A stretch of 64,000 nucleotides of DNA from Aliishimia ponticola (GTDB lineage Bacteria; Pseudomonadota; Alphaproteobacteria; Rhodobacterales; Rhodobacteraceae), in NCBI RefSeq assembly GCF_004803475.1, contig NZ_SRKY01000002.1, positions 1 through 64,000 of the forward strand, in the 5' to 3' direction. Below, piece after piece: positions 18,121 to 27,536 of this stretch. The notes below the pieces were generated by a model, which saw nothing but the letters and a program-made list of their open reading frames with translations, did not search any database and was not told the DNA's origin. Made by a program: the position numbers and the translations under genes. Positions within the stretch are counted from its first letter, which is position 1. Every line of letters begins with the position of its first letter.

Positions 18121-18900
18121 GTGTTACGAGTTGCCGCTTTTTTCGCGTTCATTTTGCTATGTGCGTTTCCCCATTCCGTTTTCGCCGGTCCGCAGTCGCT
18201 ATTTGCCGGAACCTCGCTTGGCACGTCGCGCAAGGCACTTCTTCCTCGTGCATCCGGGTCCGACGCAGCAATCGTCATCTCCACGCGGGCAAGCGCACCT
18301 GCCGAAGGTCCGTCCAGCCTGTTTTCCGGGCGCGAAGCGGGAAGTTTGCTTGCTCCGGTCCTGCCGCGCAGTGCGGTTCAGGCGCCTCTCCCGCCTACCA
18401 GCTTTGCCCCCTATGCCGGTGGCCGGGTCGCGCAATTGCGCACGCTGATCGCCAAGGCCGAAGCGGGGCGGAAAGGTTATGACGCCGTGCAATATGGCGC
18501 GCGGATCAAGCCGCGCAAAGCCCCCACGCAGATGACGATCCGCGAAATCTATGCGTGGATCGATGCCACGCCGGGGCAGCCGCACGCCATTGGACGGTAT
18601 CAGTTCATCCCGAAAACGCTGCGCCGTCTGGTACAGCAGCTCGGCGTGCCCGAAACGGCGGTGTTTTCCCCGCAGGTTCAGGATTTGCTGGGGGATCGCC
18701 TGCTCGAAGACGCGGGGTTGAGCAAATTTCTGAGGGGGGAAATGTCCCAGACCAGCTTCATGAACAATCTGGCGAAGATCTGGGCCGGGTTGCCGAATTC
18801 TTCGGGCAAGTCGCACTATCACGGCTATGCGGGCAATCACGCGACGATGACATGGGGCCGTTTCAAATCAGAGATGACGCGCATTTTCGCGACCGGCTAA
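18121..18900 (+). CDS. secreted muramidase-like (lysozyme superfamily) protein
   Basis: A 259-residue protein with a Sec signal peptide (hydrophobic residues 4-22, cleavage near VFAG). A Ser/Ala/Pro-rich linker leads into a C-terminal domain at about 105-258. LRTLIAKAEAGRKGYDAV holds the likely catalytic Glu, and HAIGRYQFIPKTLRRLV is the motif of phage-type muramidases (COG4678-like); KIWAGLPNSSGKSHYHGYAGN follows. It probably cleaves or binds peptidoglycan in the periplasm. The start is GTG 18121, with AGAAGGG 8-9 bases upstream. No phage genes are nearby, so it appears to be a chromosomal cell-wall protein rather than a prophage lysin. Confidence 0.78.
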   Translation: MLRVAAFFAFILLCAFPHSVFAGPQSLFAGTSLGTSRKALLPRASGSDAAIVISTRASAPAEGPSSLFSGREAGSLLAPVLPRSAVQAPLPPTSFAPYAGGRVAQLRTLIAKAEAGRKGYDAVQYGARIKPRKAPTQMTIREIYAWIDATPGQPHAIGRYQFIPKTLRRLVQQLGVPETAVFSPQVQDLLGDRLLEDAGLSKFLRGEMSQTSFMNNLAKIWAGLPNSSGKSHYHGYAGNHATMTWGRFKSEMTRIFATG

Positions 18901-18924
18901 AGGCGCCCCGATCCGGGCGCGTGG

Positions 18925-19164
18925 TCAGTCCAGTCGAACCAACGGTGTGGCATCGCCCTTGGTCGCAACATCGGCGAGCGATGCGGCCCGCGTTGCAGAA
19001 ATCGGTCCGTTTTCGGCAGGACGATCAGGGTTGAGCGGCTGCATCACGACAAGGATCACCGCGACACAGAAAAGCGAGAGCGCGAGCATCAGCAGTTGCA
19101 GGTGAGAGCGCCGGAGGTCCACTGGAAGTTTCGAGTGGCTTTTCACCAATCCAAGAAGTTGCAT
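18925..19164 (-). CDS. small single-pass membrane protein of unknown function
   Basis: A 79-residue protein with one hydrophobic helix (about 21-41, LQLLMLALSLFCVAVILVVMQ), a basic N-terminal side and an acidic/polar C-terminal tail, suggesting N-in topology with the tail in the periplasm. GGAGGG 6 bases before ATG 19164 supports the start. It is not recognised as a named family. It lies downstream of folC on the same strand (169 bases apart) and converges on the muramidase-like gene with 24 bases between them. Confidence 0.7.
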   Translation of the reverse strand: MQLLGLVKSHSKLPVDLRRSHLQLLMLALSLFCVAVILVVMQPLNPDRPAENGPISATRAASLADVATKGDATPLVRLD

Positions 19165-19333
19165 ATCGCTGCCCTCCTGCTTTGGCGGGGTGTTCCCGCG
19201 TAATCTGCCCATTGTGCCAACCAATTCTGCGTGGTCCGGCTCCTTATGCCACAAAATGTAGGGGGTTCGCGCTAAGGTTGTCAACGTCGCGCGCCAGTCG
19301 CCAGTGTCCTGAATTGTGTCAGGGTGCCGGGCG

Positions 19334-20605
19334 CTATGAGTTGTCGCGCAGGACCGTTCCGGCCAGATACAGCGATCCGCAGATCAGGATGCGGGCCTCC
19401 GGCGCTTCAGCGGCGATGGCCGATACGGCGTCAGCAACGCTACCCGCCTGCCGCGCGGACAGCCCCGCCTGCGCGGCGGCCTCTGCGATGGTTACAGCCG
19501 GAAGCGTGTTCGCTTCGCCCGGAATGGACACCGCGGTCAGACTGTCCGCATGTGATGTCAGCGGTGCCATGTATCCGGCTACATCCTTGGTGTTCATCAA
19601 GCCGCAGATCAGGTGTGTTTCGCGCTTTGGCAGCCGGGTCAGGCTTTCGGCAAGGCTTTGCGCGCAAGCGGCATTATGCCCCCCGTCCAGCCAGAATTCG
19701 GCATCGGGCGCCGCGTCTATCAAGGGCCCGGAGCGCAGGCGTTGCATCCGGGCGGGCCAGGTGACGTCGGTCACCGCCGCCTCGCAGGCGATGTCGCCGA
19801 AGCCAAGCGCGCGCAGCACCGTGATTGCCGTTCCCGCGTTTTGCACCTGATGCGCCCCGAGCAGGGCAGGCATCGGCAGGTCCAAGAGCCCGCGATCGTC
19901 CTGATAGGTCATCCGCCCGTGGTCTTCTTCCACATGCCAGTGCTGGTTCTGGACCGACAAGGGCGCCCCCAGCGCCGCGGCGCGCGCTTCGATTACCTCT
20001 TCGGCGGCATCCACCTGCCGGGCGACGACGCAAGGCACGCCGCGTTTGAGAATACCGGCCTTCTCCGCCGCGATCTTGTCGACGGTGTTGCCCAGAAACT
20101 GGACGTGATCGATCGAGACCGGGGTAATCACCGTCATGCGCGGCTTTTCGATGACATTGGTGGCGTCCAGCCGTCCTCCAAGTCCGACCTCAAGCAAAGT
20201 GAAATCGGCAGGGGTCCGGGCAAACGCCAAAAGCGCTGCGCAGGTCGTGATCTCGAAGAACGTGATCGGCGTGTCGCCATTGGCCCGCGCGCATTCATCC
20301 AGAACGGCGGTCAGGTCGGGTTCCGAAATCAGCGTACCGGCAAGGCGGATGCGCTCGTGAAAGCGAACCAGATGCGGCGAGGTAAAGGCGTGGACGCGCT
20401 TGCCCTCGGCCTCCAGCCCGGCGCGGATCATCGCTTGCGTCGATCCCTTGCCATTGGTGCCAGCGATATGGATCACGGGCGGCAGATCGTTTTGCGGATT
20501 GCCGAGCTTGTCCAGCAGGTTCCAGACCCGGTCCAGGGTGAGATCGATCACCTTGGGATGCAGCGTCATCATCCGTTCCAGGATGACGTCGGAAGAGGAT
20601 GTCAC
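19334..20605 (-). CDS. folC: bifunctional folylpolyglutamate/dihydrofolate synthase
   Basis: A 423-residue Mur-ligase-type enzyme. VIHIAGTNGKGSTQAMI (44-60) is the ATP P-loop, HAFTSPHLVRFHERIR the folate-binding block, and the C-terminal half carries LDGGHN. It adds Glu to dihydropteroate (making dihydrofolate) and further Glu to folates. The GTG start at 20605 overlaps the accD stop (GTGA), so it is translationally coupled to accD, a pairing widespread in proteobacteria. Confidence 0.96.
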   Translation of the reverse strand: MTSSSDVILERMMTLHPKVIDLTLDRVWNLLDKLGNPQNDLPPVIHIAGTNGKGSTQAMIRAGLEAEGKRVHAFTSPHLVRFHERIRLAGTLISEPDLTAVLDECARANGDTPITFFEITTCAALLAFARTPADFTLLEVGLGGRLDATNVIEKPRMTVITPVSIDHVQFLGNTVDKIAAEKAGILKRGVPCVVARQVDAAEEVIEARAAALGAPLSVQNQHWHVEEDHGRMTYQDDRGLLDLPMPALLGAHQVQNAGTAITVLRALGFGDIACEAAVTDVTWPARMQRLRSGPLIDAAPDAEFWLDGGHNAACAQSLAESLTRLPKRETHLICGLMNTKDVAGYMAPLTSHADSLTAVSIPGEANTLPAVTIAEAAAQAGLSARQAGSVADAVSAIAAEAPEARILICGSLYLAGTVLRDNS

Positions 20606-21537
20606 GTCTTGGGCTCTTCGTTTCCGCCCGGGGCAGCCCCGTCTTGCGCATCAAGTTCCGGCGCGGGCAATTCCCCTTTCACCGCCGGCGGCAGGCCCAT
20701 CATCATCCGGGTGATGGTGATCAACTCATCGCGCATTTCCGTGCGCGGCGTCACGCGGTCCAGCATCCCGTGATCCAGCAGGTATTCGGCCCGCTGGAAG
20801 CCTTCGGGCAGCTTTTCGCGGATGGTTTGTTCGATCACACGCGGCCCGGCAAAGCAGATCAGCGCATTGGGTTCGGCGATATGCACGTCGCCCAGCATCG
20901 CATAGGAGGCCGTGACACCGCCGGTCGTCGGGTGCGTCAGCACCACGATATAGGGCAGGCCGGCCTCTTTCAGCATCTGCACGGCTACGGTCGTGCGCGG
21001 CATTTGCATCAGGCTCAGGATGCCTTCCTGCATCCGCGCGCCACCGGCGGCAGAGAACAGGATCAGCGGGCGGTGCAGCTTTACCGCCTCTTCCGCAGCC
21101 GCGATGATCGCATTGCCGACATACATTCCCATGGACCCGCCCATGAACGAGAAATCCTGCCCGGCGGCGATGATCGGCGTGCGCCCGATTTCGCCGGACG
21201 CGACCAGCATCGCTTCTGTTTCGCCCGTGTCTTTCTGGGCGGTGCGCAGGCGGTCGGGATACTTCTTCTGATCGCGGAAATGCAGCGGGTCGGCCACCGG
21301 TTGCGGCACGGCGACTTCGGTGAAGATGCCGCCATCGAACAGCGCGTGGAATCGTTCACGCGGCGTGATCGCCATGTGGTGATTGCAGTTGGTGCAGACG
21401 TTCAGGTTGTCCGAAAGCTCCCTATGGAACAGCATGGTTCCACAGGACTCGCACTTGGTCCACAGGTTGTCCGGTGTTTCGCGGCGCGAGAAGATCGAGT
21501 TGATCCGGGGCCGGACGTAGTTGGTGATCCAGTTCAT
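20602..21537 (-). CDS. accD: acetyl-CoA carboxylase carboxyltransferase subunit beta
   Basis: A 311-residue protein beginning with MNWITNYVRPRINS and a four-Cys zinc ribbon (CESCGTMLFH...CTNCNHH, about 28-52). The carboxyltransferase crotonase fold follows, with GARMQEGILSLMQM and THPTTGGVTASYAMLGD. It forms the transferase half of acetyl-CoA carboxylase with AccA and supplies malonyl-CoA for fatty-acid synthesis. ATG 21537 is preferred over the longer frame because family members begin here. It is first in the accD-folC unit. Confidence 0.97.
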   Translation of the reverse strand: MNWITNYVRPRINSIFSRRETPDNLWTKCESCGTMLFHRELSDNLNVCTNCNHHMAITPRERFHALFDGGIFTEVAVPQPVADPLHFRDQKKYPDRLRTAQKDTGETEAMLVASGEIGRTPIIAAGQDFSFMGGSMGMYVGNAIIAAAEEAVKLHRPLILFSAAGGARMQEGILSLMQMPRTTVAVQMLKEAGLPYIVVLTHPTTGGVTASYAMLGDVHIAEPNALICFAGPRVIEQTIREKLPEGFQRAEYLLDHGMLDRVTPRTEMRDELITITRMMMGLPPAVKGELPAPELDAQDGAAPGGNEEPKT

Positions 21538-21598
21538 CAGGTTGCCTTCGGGTCTGTTAAACTGCGCAGGAGATAGCCCCGAGCCGTCCGAATTGCAA

Positions 21599-22483
21599 TC
21601 AGGAGCGCAACGCGACACGCGCCGCCAGCCAACTGACCAGCATGAACGCGAAATCGATCAGCAGAAGCTCTCGCATGGCGGCCTCATCGGCCATCGGGAA
21701 GGCGTAAAGTCGCAGGGCGAGGCCCGACAGGCTTTCCATGGGTGACAGGATCAGCATGGCGAAGGCGTTATTGACGAAATGCACCGCAATGGCGGGCCCG
21801 AGAGAGCCGGAGCGCGCCGTCAAATCGGCCATCAGCGCGCCGAATAGCCCAGCCCATGCCACCACGATCCATGCGTTGGACCCCAGCGACGGGTCGTAAT
21901 GCGCGATGGCGAATAGCGCCGAGGGCAGGCCGATCCAGGCGATGGGCGACCGGGTGTGCGCGGCGATCTGCTGTTGCAAGTAGCCGCGGAACAGAATCTC
22001 CTCGGCTGAAACTTGCACAAGGACCGCCAGAAGCGACAGCGGCAGCAGCGACAGCCATGTGGCGACGGGCAAGCCGGGTTCGGTATCCGCGAACATGCCC
22101 CAGGGCGGCAGCAGAAGCAGCACGATGTTCAGCAGAACAAGCGCCGCCAGCACCCGGAAAAACTCTGGCCAGACGGATTGTCCCAAAACGGGGCGCAATG
22201 TACGTTTGTGCATAAAGCGCAGCGCGACCGAAAGCGCGGCAAGCCAAAGCGCAAAGCTGAACAGCATGAGCAGCATCAGCGCCGGTGTCCGTGCCGCCGC
22301 GAGGTCTTCGATGGTCACGAAATGCCCGAAAGATGCCGCGGCGCCCTGCACGAAATCGTACAGCAACATGGTCGATACGATGATTATCGCGATCATCAGG
22401 ACGCAGGACAGCGCCGTCCGTATCAGGCCATTGCGCCCGTCCCGCGCGGGCCGGACCAGGTCTTCGTGGGGCGTGTAATTCAC
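21599..22483 (-). CDS. CPBP family intramembrane metalloprotease
   Basis: A 294-residue polytopic membrane protein with the three CPBP (Abi/CAAX protease) motifs: SAEEILFRGYLQQQ (EExxxR), the FAIAHYD segment (FxxxH) and VHFVNNAF (HxxxN/B). The metal-ligand set looks complete, so it may be an active Rce1-like endopeptidase. The substrate is unknown; bacterial members process bacteriocins, anti-sigma factors or other membrane proteins. Its GTG start overlaps the stop of the upstream ABC-like gene (GTGA at 22480-22483), which implies co-translation with that unusual protein. Confidence 0.9.
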   Translation of the reverse strand: MNYTPHEDLVRPARDGRNGLIRTALSCVLMIAIIIVSTMLLYDFVQGAAASFGHFVTIEDLAAARTPALMLLMLFSFALWLAALSVALRFMHKRTLRPVLGQSVWPEFFRVLAALVLLNIVLLLLPPWGMFADTEPGLPVATWLSLLPLSLLAVLVQVSAEEILFRGYLQQQIAAHTRSPIAWIGLPSALFAIAHYDPSLGSNAWIVVAWAGLFGALMADLTARSGSLGPAIAVHFVNNAFAMLILSPMESLSGLALRLYAFPMADEAAMRELLLIDFAFMLVSWLAARVALRS

Positions 22484-25400
22484 GTATCGTCCTTGCTATC
22501 CGCCGGCGCGTCACCGGCTGGCGGCGTGGTAAAGTCGCGCGGGATTTCGATGCCGCTGTCACGGATCAGGGTTGCGGTGTTGGACAGGTGCCCCGCCACC
22601 GTGCGCAACAGGCTGAACGCCACCTGCATATCGTTTTGCACGACGGCAAGATATTCGGGCGCGCCGATCCGTAGAAAGACGGTGTCTTCCAGCGCGACCA
22701 TGTCCACGCTGCGTTCTTCGTTCAGGATGACGGCCAGATCGCCGATGACCCTGCCCGATTCGACGGTGGTGATCGGAACGTGGACATTGGCTTTGGCTTC
22801 GGTAAAGCTCAGCTCTGCCTTGCCGCGAACACATAGATAGACGGCGTCTGCCGCATCGCCGCGGCGGAATACGGTCTTGCCCTTGCGGGCCCGATACCAC
22901 TGCGCGGAGAAGGCCAGAAGCCGCTGGTTGCGCGGGTCGAGATCGGCAAACAGTTCCGAATTGGCAATAATCCGGACCTTGCGTTGCAAGTCGTCCGTGC
23001 CGGGGCCGCCGCGATCCAGAAGGTCCTTCCGCTCCACGCCGTCGATGCGCCCGTCTTCGACTTCGATGTAGATGTCGTAATTGGCGGGATTGCCGAATTC
23101 GTCTTCGATGAAGATCAGCGTTGTTTCGGGCATCAAGTTGCGCAATTCGGCGCGGGTTCGTTCGCGGCTTGCAGAATCGTGCGAGGCCAGCACCTTGTCC
23201 AGGATCAGGATATCGGGGCGCTTGATCGCGGCGCGGCTGAAGGCGGCACGTTCAAGGAAGACGCCGGGCATATTGCTGCCGCCGATGCCGGTGGGCACAT
23301 CCCAGATCGTTTCCGCCACGGTTTGCCGCATTCCGTGCTTTTCAAGAACCTCCGCAACCACATCCGCGACCATTTCGCCGCGCGCGCCTGCCACGGCCGA
23401 AATCCGTCCATAAAGCAGGTTCTCGATCAACGTCAGACGCGGGAAATATGAGTCCGGCTCGATGGCGCTGAAGAACTCCTTCGATGCCTCGCGTAGCGCG
23501 GCCCCATGCGATTTGCGGATCGCCACGATTTCATCCTTGAAGCTTTCGGGGAAGGCGGGGCCGATCTGTTCGGCGGTGAACAGGAACGGGATCGTCAGCA
23601 GCAGCGTGAACTCATCCTCTGTGAGCGCGCCATCGCCCTTGATGCGGCGGCGTTCCGCGATTTCTGTGAGTTTTTCGTAAAGCGCGTCGTCGATGCCGAG
23701 CGCCTGGAACAGCGGGTGTTCGGTGCCGTCTTTGCCGAAGGTCTGATCAAGCGTTTCGATCACGGTCTGGGAAATCGCGATGATCTGTTCACCCAGCCCA
23801 TGTCGCAGGACCATGGCGATGAAACCGCGTTCGTTCATCAATTCTTCTTGCGAGATATACCGCAGCGGCGAGGCAAAGATCAGGTTGCTGCCAAGGGGAA
23901 CGGCCGGATTGAACATGTCCGGATCGAAGCGATAGACCACGTCATCCAGCCCCTTGTCTTCGATCGCCTGCCAGACCTCGCCGCGCAATGCGATGACTTG
24001 CTCGACCAGCTTCTCGTGCTTTTTCTCATCGACGAAGGAGGTCAGCATCCGCCGGAACATGAACTCGTCGATGCCCATGGCCTTGGTCAGTTGGAACCAC
24101 CAGCCGCGCACGTCGCCATCGGTCACGAATTCCGCGATGCCGGGATCGGTCCAGTCTTCGTTCAGGTCGTCCGTGCTGTTGCCAGAGCGGTAGGCTTCGA
24201 TCCGGTGGCGGTCGCCGGGGGCCGGGCGTTCCGGGCTTTGCGGCGGGTGGGAGCGGAGCGGCATCAAAAGGTTCGTGCCAAGCGTTCCGTCAAAGAAATA
24301 GGGGCGCGACTGCGCATAGCCGATCCGGGCAGCGATCACGGCTTGGTGCAGATCGTTAAGGTTCTGTCCAGAGACAAAGACCTGCCCGCGCGATGGCAGG
24401 ACTTCGCGGGTCAGCACATCTGCCAGCGCCGCGCGTTCGGTCTGGCCGGTGACCTTGATCGCCACGTTGCTGCCCGCGGGAATATCCAGCGTGATGTCTT
24501 CCAGAATGGCCGCGCCCGACGCGCCGCGCACGGTCACATTGCGCAGCGAAATATCGCCCCGCAGATGCGGAATGGTTTCGGGGAAGCCTTCGAACAGTTT
24601 CTTGTCGATCATGTCGGGGGGATCGAAGCGCTCTGTCACGATTTCCCAGCGCAGCGACATGTCCTGCACCTGGTTGTAGAAGGTCAAAAGCTCCTTCCAG
24701 GGGGCGGACAGGTCTTTATACGCGGCCAGCGCGGCCACCAGCGCCCCCACCGAAATTTCCCCGCGGATCGCCAGAACGCCGCCCACGAGGTAGAAGAAGA
24801 AGGGCGTCAGTTGCGTGATGAAGTTGTTGAGAAACTTCATGAAGAACTTTTTCTGGTAGATCTGGAACCGGATGTCGAAGAGGCGGCCCAGACGCTCTGT
24901 GAATTGCGCCCGGCGGTAGCGCCAGCCACCGCTTGCACGCAAATCCTGCATCCCGGCGGCGGTTTCCCCGATCTCGGACGCGAGCGATCGGATTTGTATG
25001 ATCCGCTTTTTGTTCAACTGGTTGATCTGCCGCTGCAAGATCGGGATCAGCCAGGCCTGAAGCGGGATCAGCGCGATACCGGCCAGCCCGAACCAGACCG
25101 ATTGCAGGAACAAAAAGACCATGATGATGATCATCTGGCCCGCCTGAAACAGCGGCTGCGCGACGGCGTCGCCCATCAGGCCGCCCATTGGTTCGGCCTC
25201 TGACGTGATCATGGAGACCAGTTCGCCCTGACTGGTGCGCTGGAAATAGCTTTTGGGAAAGCGCATCATGCGCGCCAGCAGCGTATAGCGGAAGCGGCGC
25301 AGCATCCGTTCGGCCAGCACGCCCTTCATCGTGTTGAGCCGCATTTTCAGCAGCCCATGGGCCAGCACCGCGCCCAGATAGGCAAAGCTGAGCGCCATCA

Positions 25401-25596
25401 GGTACTGGATCTGCGTCAACTCATAGCCGAAGGCGTCAATGACCGTGCTGTCGGCGGAAATCGCGTCATTGATGATCTGCTTGGGCAGTTCCAAGGTCGC
25501 GTAAAGGAAGGGGAACGTGATTAACGTTACCACCAGCAATAAGATCTGATCGCGCTTCGAATACTTCCAGATGAAGGCGAAAAGGGAACGTTCCAT
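22480..25596 (-). CDS. giant ABC-exporter-like protein with degraded ATPase motifs and C-terminal cNMP-binding-like domain
   Basis: A 1038-residue protein. Residues 15-320 form a six-helix type I exporter membrane domain. The nucleotide-binding domain runs from about 348 but is split by roughly 275 residues inserted after the Q-loop-like QSRPYFFDGTLGTNLL (429-444), resuming at RLTLIENLLYGRI (720-732). The ATPase motifs are lost: at Walker A the text reads KVTGQTERAAL (381-391), without GKS/T; Walker B is ILILDK, with Lys801 in place of the catalytic Glu; the LSGGQ signature is unrecognisable (GSNMPGVFLERAAF); and the H-loop His is absent (FIEDE). Residues 880-1000 resemble a cyclic-nucleotide-binding domain (GDLAVILNEERSVDM). 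The start is ATG 25596. It is coupled to the CPBP protease gene downstream. Confidence 0.88.
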   Translation of the reverse strand: MERSLFAFIWKYSKRDQILLLVVTLITFPFLYATLELPKQIINDAISADSTVIDAFGYELTQIQYLMALSFAYLGAVLAHGLLKMRLNTMKGVLAERMLRRFRYTLLARMMRFPKSYFQRTSQGELVSMITSEAEPMGGLMGDAVAQPLFQAGQMIIIMVFLFLQSVWFGLAGIALIPLQAWLIPILQRQINQLNKKRIIQIRSLASEIGETAAGMQDLRASGGWRYRRAQFTERLGRLFDIRFQIYQKKFFMKFLNNFITQLTPFFFYLVGGVLAIRGEISVGALVAALAAYKDLSAPWKELLTFYNQVQDMSLRWEIVTERFDPPDMIDKKLFEGFPETIPHLRGDISLRNVTVRGASGAAILEDITLDIPAGSNVAIKVTGQTERAALADVLTREVLPSRGQVFVSGQNLNDLHQAVIAARIGYAQSRPYFFDGTLGTNLLMPLRSHPPQSPERPAPGDRHRIEAYRSGNSTDDLNEDWTDPGIAEFVTDGDVRGWWFQLTKAMGIDEFMFRRMLTSFVDEKKHEKLVEQVIALRGEVWQAIEDKGLDDVVYRFDPDMFNPAVPLGSNLIFASPLRYISQEELMNERGFIAMVLRHGLGEQIIAISQTVIETLDQTFGKDGTEHPLFQALGIDDALYEKLTEIAERRRIKGDGALTEDEFTLLLTIPFLFTAEQIGPAFPESFKDEIVAIRKSHGAALREASKEFFSAIEPDSYFPRLTLIENLLYGRISAVAGARGEMVADVVAEVLEKHGMRQTVAETIWDVPTGIGGSNMPGVFLERAAFSRAAIKRPDILILDKVLASHDSASRERTRAELRNLMPETTLIFIEDEFGNPANYDIYIEVEDGRIDGVERKDLLDRGGPGTDDLQRKVRIIANSELFADLDPRNQRLLAFSAQWYRARKGKTVFRRGDAADAVYLCVRGKAELSFTEAKANVHVPITTVESGRVIGDLAVILNEERSVDMVALEDTVFLRIGAPEYLAVVQNDMQVAFSLLRTVAGHLSNTATLIRDSGIEIPRDFTTPPAGDAPADSKDDT

Positions 25597-25772
25597 GAGC
25601 CGCCCGTGCTGCCGGCGGCCCGTGCCACCCTTTCGTTTGGACCATAAGGGTAGGGTTGCCACCAAGCGATTACAAGCGCGCGGCGTTGCGGCTTTTTCGG
25701 CAGCGTTATCCCTTGCGAGGCTCCATGCCCTCCGATATTCGGACTTAAAGCTATTCCGGGAGGCCCAGCCAG

Positions 25773-27536
25773 ATGCTGAAGAAACAGTTCGACAAGTCCA
25801 AGCTGCCCAGCCGTCACGTGACCGAAGGACCGGCACGCGCACCGCATCGGTCCTACTATTACGCGATGGGAATGACCGAGGACGAAATTCACCAACCTCT
25901 GGTCGGCGTTGCGACTTGCTGGAACGAGGCCGCGCCTTGCAACATCGCGCTGAACCGTCAGGCACAGGCAGTGAAGATGGGCGTGAAATCGGCTTTCGGC
26001 ACACCGCGGGAATTCACGACGATCACTGTCACCGACGGGATCGCGATGGGCCATGAGGGCATGCGGTCTTCTCTCGCGTCGCGTGAGGCGATTGCCGACA
26101 CGGTGGAACTGACCATGCGCGGCCATTGCTATGACGCGCTGGTGGGCCTTGCGGGCTGCGACAAATCGCTGCCGGGCATGATGATGGCGATGATCCGTCT
26201 CAACGTGCCGTCCGTGTTCCTATACGGCGGATCGATCCTGCCGGGCAAAGCGCCGAACAACCCCGAAGTGCCCGCCGATTTCGCGAACCGCGATCTGACG
26301 GTGCAAGACATGTTCGAAGCGGTCGGGCGTCACCAGAATGGCCAGATGTCGGACGTTGCTCTGGATGTGCTGGAACGCGTCGCCTGCCCGTCGGCAGGGG
26401 CTTGTGGCGGTCAGTTCACAGCGAACACCATGGCCTGTGTGTCCGAAGCGATTGGTTTGGCGCTGCCGAACTCCTCTGGTGCGCCTGCGCCTTATGAAAG
26501 CCGTGACCAATATGCCGAGGCCTCCGGCGCTGCGGTCATGAACCTGATCGAAAAGAATATCCGGGCCCGTGACGTTGTCACGCAGAAGTCGCTGGAAAAC
26601 GCGGCGCGTGTGGTTGCCTGTACCGGTGGGTCGACCAATGCCGGTCTGCACCTGCCTGCGATGGCGCATGAGGCGGGGATCGAATTCTTCCTTGAGGACG
26701 TCTGCGACATCTTCCGCGACACGCCTTACTTCGTCGATCTGAAGCCCGGCGGCCAATACGTTGCGAAAGACCTTTACGAGGTCGGCGGCGTCTATGTGGT
26801 GATGAAAGAACTGCGCAAGGCGGGTCTGATCCACGAAGACTGCATGACCGCGACCGGGTATTCCATCGGCGAGGAACTGGATAAGATCGCACTGGAAGCG
26901 GATGGCAAGGTGATCCATCCCGTTTCGACCCCGATCACCAAGACCGGCGGCGTTGTCGGGCTGAAGGGCAATCTGGCCCCGGAAGGCGCTATCGTGAAGG
27001 TTGCCGGGATCGAAGCGCAGCATCAGCGTTTTGTCGGCCCGGCCCGCGTTTTCGAGTGCGAGCAGGACGCCTTTGAAGCCGTGCAAAACCGCGCCTACAA
27101 GGAAGGCGAAGTGATCGTCATCCGCAACGAAGGCCCGGCAGGCGGCCCCGGTATGCGCGAGATGCTCGCCACGACCGCGGCGCTGTCCGGTCAGGGCATG
27201 GGCAAAAAGGTCGCGTTGATCACCGATGGCCGGTTCTCTGGCGCGACGCGCGGCTTCTGTGTCGGCCATGTCGGCCCCGAAGCCTATCACGGCGGTCCGA
27301 TTGCGCTGCTGCAAGATGGCGATATCATCACCATCGACGCCATCAGCGGCGAATTGTCCGTTGATCTGACGCAGGACGAGCTGGACGAGCGTAAAGCGGC
27401 GTGGGACGGCCCGCGCGAGACGATCTATGCCTCTGGCGCGCTGTGGAAATTCGCGAAACTGGTGGGCGAGACTTACAAGGGCGCGGTCACGCATCCCGGG
27501 GGCAAGGCAGAGAAACATGAGTACATGGACCTGTAA
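25773..27536 (+). CDS. ilvD: dihydroxy-acid dehydratase
   Basis: A 587-residue IlvD/Edd enzyme. Cys56 (NEAAPCN), Cys129 (GCDKSLPG) and the Cys pair near 196-202 (ACPSAGACGGQF) are the Fe-S ligand positions of the family, and RFSGATRGFCVGHVGPEA is the C-terminal signature. It dehydrates 2,3-dihydroxy acids in valine, leucine and isoleucine synthesis. GGGAGG lies 11 bases before the ATG. It is divergent from the ABC-like gene across 176 bases. Its end overlaps the start of the following lipoprotein gene by 20 bases. Confidence 0.98.
   Translation: MLKKQFDKSKLPSRHVTEGPARAPHRSYYYAMGMTEDEIHQPLVGVATCWNEAAPCNIALNRQAQAVKMGVKSAFGTPREFTTITVTDGIAMGHEGMRSSLASREAIADTVELTMRGHCYDALVGLAGCDKSLPGMMMAMIRLNVPSVFLYGGSILPGKAPNNPEVPADFANRDLTVQDMFEAVGRHQNGQMSDVALDVLERVACPSAGACGGQFTANTMACVSEAIGLALPNSSGAPAPYESRDQYAEASGAAVMNLIEKNIRARDVVTQKSLENAARVVACTGGSTNAGLHLPAMAHEAGIEFFLEDVCDIFRDTPYFVDLKPGGQYVAKDLYEVGGVYVVMKELRKAGLIHEDCMTATGYSIGEELDKIALEADGKVIHPVSTPITKTGGVVGLKGNLAPEGAIVKVAGIEAQHQRFVGPARVFECEQDAFEAVQNRAYKEGEVIVIRNEGPAGGPGMREMLATTAALSGQGMGKKVALITDGRFSGATRGFCVGHVGPEAYHGGPIALLQDGDIITIDAISGELSVDLTQDELDERKAAWDGPRETIYASGALWKFAKLVGETYKGAVTHPGGKAEKHEYMDL

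Noticed and set aside
18121-18900. Prophage remnant suggested by the muramidase-like gene
   Set aside because: It has a Sec signal peptide and no holin, terminase, capsid or integrase gene is nearby.
23506-25203. 565-codon open frame antisense to the ABC-like gene
   Set aside because: No domain; the composition is that of an antisense shadow, and the sense protein has membrane helices and NBD strands.
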